Assembly: GCA_014843695.1 (NCBI GenBank)
Contig: CM026390.1
Span: 10,673,890 to 10,737,889 of the forward strand
DNA length: 64,000 nucleotides
Direction: 5' to 3'
Source of the DNA: Archivesica marissinica
Taxonomy: Eukaryota; Mollusca; Bivalvia; Venerida; Vesicomyidae
Shown: in pieces, positions 59,583-64,000 of the stretch
Layout of the letters: every line of letters starts with the position of its first letter
Position numbering within the stretch: position 1 is the stretch's first letter
Program-made: the position numbers and the translations under genes
The notes under the pieces: model-generated
What the model was told of the DNA's origin: nothing
Seen by the model: the letters and a program-made list of their open reading frames with translations, nothing else
The model's database searches: none

Positions 59583-61215
59583 TCTATGTCCTCTAGTATA
59601 CATATAATGTAGGTGTGCGTTTTTATGTCCTCTAGTATACATATAATGTAGGTGTGCGTTTCTATGTCCTCTAGTATACATATAATGTAGGTGTGCGTTT
59701 TTATGTCCTCCAGTATACATATAATGTAGGTGTGCGTTTTTATGTCCTCTAGTATACATATAATGTAGGTGTGCGTTTCTATGTCCTCTAGTATACATAT
59801 AATGTAGGTGTGCGTTTTATGTCCTCTAGTATACATATAGTGGTGTGGTTTTTGTGTTTGTGTGTGGTTTTTGTTTGTTTTGGTGTGGTTTTTGTTTGTT
59901 TTGTGTGTGGTTTTTGTTTTATGTAGGTGTGCGTTTCTATGTCCTCTAGTATACATATAATGTATGTGTGCGTTTTCTATGTCCTCCAGTATACATATGT
60001 GTGGTTTTGTTGTTTAATGTATGTGTGCGTTTCTATGTCCTCTAGTATACATATAAGTATGTGTGGGTTTTCTATGTCTCTAGTATACATATAATGTATG
60101 TGTGCGTTTTCTATGTCCTCTAGTATACATATAATGTAGGTGTGCGTTTTCTATGTCCTCTAGTATACATATAATGTAGGTGTGCGTTTTCTATGTCCTC
60201 CAGTATACATATAATGTAGGTGTGCGTTTTCTATGTCCTCTAGTATACATATAATGTAGGTGTGCGTTTCTATGTCCTCTAGTATACATATAATGTAGGT
60301 GTGCGTTTTCTATGTCCTCCAGTATACATATAATGTATGTGTGCGTTTTCTATGTCCTCTAGTATACATATAATATAGGTGTGCGTTTTCTATGTCATCT
60401 AGTATACATATAATGTATGTGTGCGTTTTCTATGTCCTCTAGTATACATATAATGTATGTGTGCGTTTTCTATGTCCTCTAGTATACATATAATGTATGT
60501 GTGCGTTTTCTATGTCCTCCAGTATACATAATGTATGTGTGCGTTTTCTTTCAGTATCATTAATGTATGTGTGCGTTTTCCATGTCCTCCAGTTACATAT
60601 AATGTATGTGTGCGTTTTCTATGTCCTCAGTATACATATAATGTATATGTGCGTTTTCTTGTCCTCAGTACATATAATGTAGGTGTGCGTTTCTAGTCCT
60701 CTAGTATACATATAATGTAGGTGTGCGTTTTCTATGTTCTCGAGTATACATATAATGTAGGTGTGCTTTTCTATGTCCTCTAGTATACATATAATGTAGG
60801 TGTGCGTTTTCTATGTCCTCTAGTATACATATAATGTAGGTGAGCGTTTTCTATGTCCTCTAGTATACATATAATGTAGGTGAGCGTTTTCTATGTCCTC
60901 TAGTATACATATAATGTAGGTGAGCGTTTTCTATGTCCTCTAGTATACATATAATGTAGGTGAGCGTTTGCTATGCCCTCTAGTATACATATAATGTAGG
61001 TGTGCGTTTTCTATGTTCTCTAGTATACATATAATGTAGGTGTGCGTTTTCTATGTCCTCTAGTATACATATAATGTAGGTGTGCGTTTTCTATGTCCTC
61101 CAGTATACATATAATGTAGGTGTGCGTTTTCTATGTCCTCTAGTATACATATAATGTAGGTGTGGGTTTCTATGTCCTCTAGTATACATATAATGTAGGT
61201 GTGGGTTTCTATGTA
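59524..61215 (-). repeat. 39/40-bp minisatellite, inverted block (about 42 units)
   Basis: The plus strand reads CATATAATGTAGGTGTGCGT, TTTCTATGTCCTCTAGTATA. Its complement shares the core TATACTAGAGGACATAG and AAAACGCACAC with the forward block and differs only in a 10-12-bp spacer. An aberrant GTGTGGTTTTTG-rich stretch sits at about 59835-59925. Indel-rich units lie at about 59990-60080 and 60520-60700. Confidence 0.93.
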
Positions 61216-61294
61216 TTGTTTCTGATAACTGCCTAATATATTTCTAATTTTCAGTCAATAACCCAATATTCTACTTGGCCTATATTCGGATTAA

Positions 61295-61497
61295 CCTTTA
61301 GCACGCTGTAGGCGAAATGATCTGATAACAAATGTTTAAAATATTTCTTAGAAATTATGGCTTGACATTTCATTCAAATCGTCATGATGGTCCAGATGGA
61401 CGATTTGAATAAAATGTCAAGCCATACTCTCCTAAGAAAATTCAGAAACATATTACACATGTGTTATCTGCTCATTTCGCCTACATCGTGCTACATG
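61295..61497. mobile_element. Hairpin MITE with TTAA target (piggyBac-like), 203 bp
   Basis: TTAA occurs at 61291-61294 and 61498-61501. The arms begin CCTTTAGCACG and end CGTGCTACATG, and they pair through TAGGCGAAATGA, ATGGCTTGACATTT and TTCAAATCGTC down to a loop of about 15 nt near 61390. A TTAA duplication is typical of piggyBac or Kolobok. There is no coding capacity. It lies 190 bp before the chitinase acceptor. Confidence 0.87.
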
Positions 61498-61688
61498 TTA
61501 ATACGATAAGGTGTGTACATCGACAATGCTCATACTACTGAATATATCATTCAACTTTTGAATATGTTTGTCAGTGTGTGTTTTATGGAGGAAGTATCAA
61601 TTTATATATATTCCACTGGAAAGCATAACATAGCGATTATTTCAGACACCGTAGTTATTATAATAAGATAAGCTCTTGTTTGAACCAG

Positions 61689-61812
61689 GTTGCTCGATTT
61701 CATTAATTTAATGACCTACGATCTTCACGGTTCCTGGGAGGATCACACTGGACACAATTCGCCACTGTATTCCAGGAGTTCGGAAACCGGGGATGACGTG
61801 TACCTCAATGTG
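61689..61812 (+). CDS. Chitinase exon 4 of those seen (last in the window)
   Basis: The acceptor is TTTGAACCAG and the donor GTG/GTTTGT. One nt completes an Arg codon, then [40 protein letters not shown] and [10 protein letters not shown] is the GH18 beta-6 strand with the substrate-binding Tyr and Asp, and GHNSPLY is equally typical. The next exon (family pattern: a Trp-rich segment ending in a GxATYGRSF-like motif) is not in the remaining 2.2 kb, so the gene runs out of the window. The four exons give about 229 residues of a GH18 domain of roughly 370. Confidence 0.94.
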
Positions 61813-61964
61813 GTTTGTAATATTGAAATTCCTTTTGCATTATAGTTTGTTTGTTTTCGTGGTTTAGTGTAGCACGATCAGCTTAGGCCATATGACAACC
61901 CCCTCCTAGTAATAATTCAGGCACGGGCGGGTGACCGGGTACATCCACCGAAATATATCGTAGC
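61813..61964. other. Intron start with dispersed-repeat fragment
   Basis: GTAGCACGATCAGCTTAGGC and GGCACGGGCGGGTGACCGGG resemble the repeat fragment at 63800-64000. No coding sequence follows the exon here. Confidence 0.45.
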
Positions 61965-63262
61965 GAACTTAATATTAAACACTCATTTCCATGTATCGGC
62001 TGTCGCTAAGCAATTGTATAATTAATTGACGACGTCTCCTGAATAGCTAACTTGCTATTAAACACTGGTTTCCATGTCCCGACTGTCGCTAGACGATTTT
62101 ATAATTAACTGACGACGTCTCCTTTATAGCTAACTTGTTCTCAAACACTCATTTCTATTCCCCGGCTGTCGCTAAGCAATATTATAATTAATTTACGATG
62201 TCTCCTTTATAGCTAACTTGTTCTCAAACACTCATTTCTATTCCCCGGCTGTCGCTAAGCAATATTATAATTAATTTACGATGTCTCCTTTATAGCTAAC
62301 TTGCTATTAAACACTCACTGTCATGCCCCTGCTGTCGCTAAGCAATATTATAATTAATTGACGACGTCTCCTGTATATCTATTGCAATTGAATACTCATG
62401 TCCATGCCCCGGTTATTCGCTAAGCAATAATACACTTAATTGACGACGTCTCCTTTATAGGTAACTACCTATTAAACACTCACTGTCATGCTCCAGCTGT
62501 TGCTAAGCGATATTATAATTAATTGACGTCGTCTCCTTTATAGCTAACTTGTTATTAAACACTCATTTCCATGCCCCGGATGTCGCTAAGCGATATTTTT
62601 ATTAATTGACGTCGTCTCCTTTATAGCTAACTAGCTATTAAACACTCATGTTCATGCCCCGGCTGTCGCTAAACGACATTTTTTATTAATTGACGACGTC
62701 TCCTTTATAGCTAACTTGCTATTAAATACTCATTTCCATGCACCGACTGTCTCTAAGCGATATTATAATTAATTGGCGACCTCTCCTCTGTATGTAACTT
62801 ACTATTAAACACTCATGGTCATGCCGGACTCTCGCTAAGCGATATTATAATTAATTTAGGACGTCTCCTTTATAGCTAACTTGCTATTAAATACTCATTT
62901 CCATGCACCGACTGTCGCTAAGCGATATTATAATTAATTTAGGACGTCTCCTTTATAGCTAACTTCCTATTAAACACTCATGTCCATGTCCCGGCTAAAC
63001 AATATTATAATTAATTGGCGATGTCTCCTTTATAGCTAACTTGCTAATCAACACTCATTTCCATGTCCCGGCTGTCGCTAGGCGATATTATAATTATTTG
63101 ACGATGTCTCTTTTATAGCTAACTTGCTATTAAACACTCACTGTCATGTCCCTGCTATCGCTAGGCGATATTATAATTAATTTGCGACGTCTCCTTTATA
63201 GCTAACTTGCTATTAAACACTCATTACCATGCCCCGTCTGTCGCTAAGCAATAGTATAATTA
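61965..63262. repeat. 83-bp tandem repeat (about 15-16 units)
   Basis: The unit contains CTTTATAGCTAACTTGCTAT, TAAACACTCATTTCCATG, CCCCGGCTGTCGCTAAGCGA and TATTATAATTAATTGACGAC. The period is 83 bp (for example CTTTATAGC starts near 62122, 62205 and 62288). Copies differ at many positions, so the array is older than the 30-bp or 58-bp ones. Confidence 0.94.
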
Positions 63263-63489
63263 AAACAACCATGCTTAATATCCTGTTCTGTACAATGCCA
63301 ATCACAGGAAGTCAAACTTCATTACAATTATTCTCATTTTGAAGATTTTGAAGTCAAAATCCATTTTTGATATATTCCCAATGCATATGCCGTAATGCAA
63401 AATGGCGTTGACGCATTAATTATAGGGGAAATACATTTATCAAAATCCAATATGTGCCTCCTATAAGCTGCTTCAAATGCCATGTATGT
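63263..63489. other. Intronic spacer
   Basis: Non-coding sequence with no feature recognised. Confidence 0.5.
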
Positions 63490-63774
63490 ATATAAAGTAA
63501 AGTAAAGCAAAGTAAAGTGTTTGTTTATTATAGTGTCACCCCTATTTAAAGGGCCAGCCATTTATGACTTATGAGACACCTCATTTTTATGAACATCCGT
63601 ACTTCCAGAATCCTATACTTGTATGCCAGGCGTCAGGCTGGTAGGCAATCGGTAACCATTATTTAACTAGCTGGCGGCTCACCAACCGGCCATATCAGAA
63701 CGAACCCCTGACGAGATTCGAACTTTCGACCTCCCGCTCCGTAGGCGGACGCCTTATCCACTAGGCCACGGAGT
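63490..63774 (-). mobile_element. Second tRNA-SINE family, minus strand, about 8-bp target-site duplication
   Basis: Read on the minus strand, the head GGCCTAGTGGATAAGGCG (A box) and AAGTTCGAATCTCG (B box) with an ACG-containing loop looks like tRNA-Arg. A body follows, and the tail on the plus strand is an AAAGT repeat (63494-63517). ATGTATGT flanks it (63482-63489 and 63775-63782). It is distinct from the tRNA-Thr-like SINE family elsewhere in the window. Confidence 0.83.
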
Positions 63775-63799
63775 ATGTATGTCGTTCATTGCATTTGAA

Positions 63800-64000
63800 G
63801 TAATATTATATTTGTCATTACCTCAAAGCATTTGTTTGCTTTGTCTGTTTGTGGTTTAAAGTCGCACCACCAGTTTCGTTCTCTCCAGCTTTTATTGAGG
63901 GATAATGACCATGTTGCCCCTCCGAGTAGTATTTAAGGCATGTATGAGCACCCGAGGAAAACCCACCGACCTTCCACAAGCCAGATGGATAGTTTCCTCA
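63800..64000. repeat. Probable dispersed repeat fragment, cut by the window end
   Basis: GTTTAAAGTCGCACCACCAG, GAGCACCCGAGGAAAACC and CCACCGACCTTCCACAAGCC resemble 61870-61960 in wording and orientation. The class is not determined. Confidence 0.45.

Noticed and set aside
63700..63775. Functional tRNA-Arg gene on the minus strand
   Set aside because: It is the head of a second SINE with its own target-site duplication.

Overview
This window is eukaryotic genomic DNA from an invertebrate animal, most likely a mollusc and probably a bivalve. This is an inference from the AT-rich, minisatellite-packed sequence, the tRNA-derived SINEs, the LINE and Ty3/Gypsy families, and an intron-split GH18 chitinase gene. 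No species can be named. Three runs of exactly 1,000 N (11605-12604, 34467-35466, 57575-58574) are scaffold gaps.

Layout. 1-11604 is an array of a 55-bp unit. 12605-15995 holds a decayed LINE on the minus strand (LINE-A: ORF1, then the endonuclease part of ORF2). 16-19.6 kb holds short tandem repeats, a complete tRNA-SINE with target-site duplication, a hAT-like foldback element and a palindromic element. 19.7-25 kb is a nearly intact second LINE on the minus strand (LINE-B), whose ORF2 is split by a 265-bp insertion. 27.8-33.9 kb is a Ty3/Gypsy retrotransposon with two intact ORFs (gag and pol) joined by a TAATG stop/start overlap. 35.5-38.7 kb is three minisatellites.

The only host gene recognised is a GH18 chitinase on the plus strand, 39147 to 61812. 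It is partial at both ends: the signal-peptide exon and the C-terminal half were not found. Four exons (39147-39333, 51740-51992, 55229-55353, 61689-61812) join in compatible phases and carry the intact catalytic motif DGVDMDWEYP. Each intron is filled by its own minisatellites: 31/30-bp and 58-bp in the first, 54-bp in the second, 19-bp and 39-bp in the third. An 83-bp array begins about 150 bp after the last exon. A SINE sits in the pyrimidine tract of the first acceptor, and a 54-bp minisatellite begins inside exon 2 and repeats its splice donor.

The most interesting points are: (1) the exon/intron boundary that became a 54-bp (18-codon) minisatellite with repeated donor sites; (2) the SINE inserted in a splice acceptor; (3) two unrelated LINEs whose ORF1 and ORF2 lie in the same frame, separated by a single stop and with no ORF2 start codon; (4) a 1,891-bp higher-order duplication in the 31-bp array; and (5) a roughly 1-kb duplication flanking the third gap that looks like an assembly artefact.
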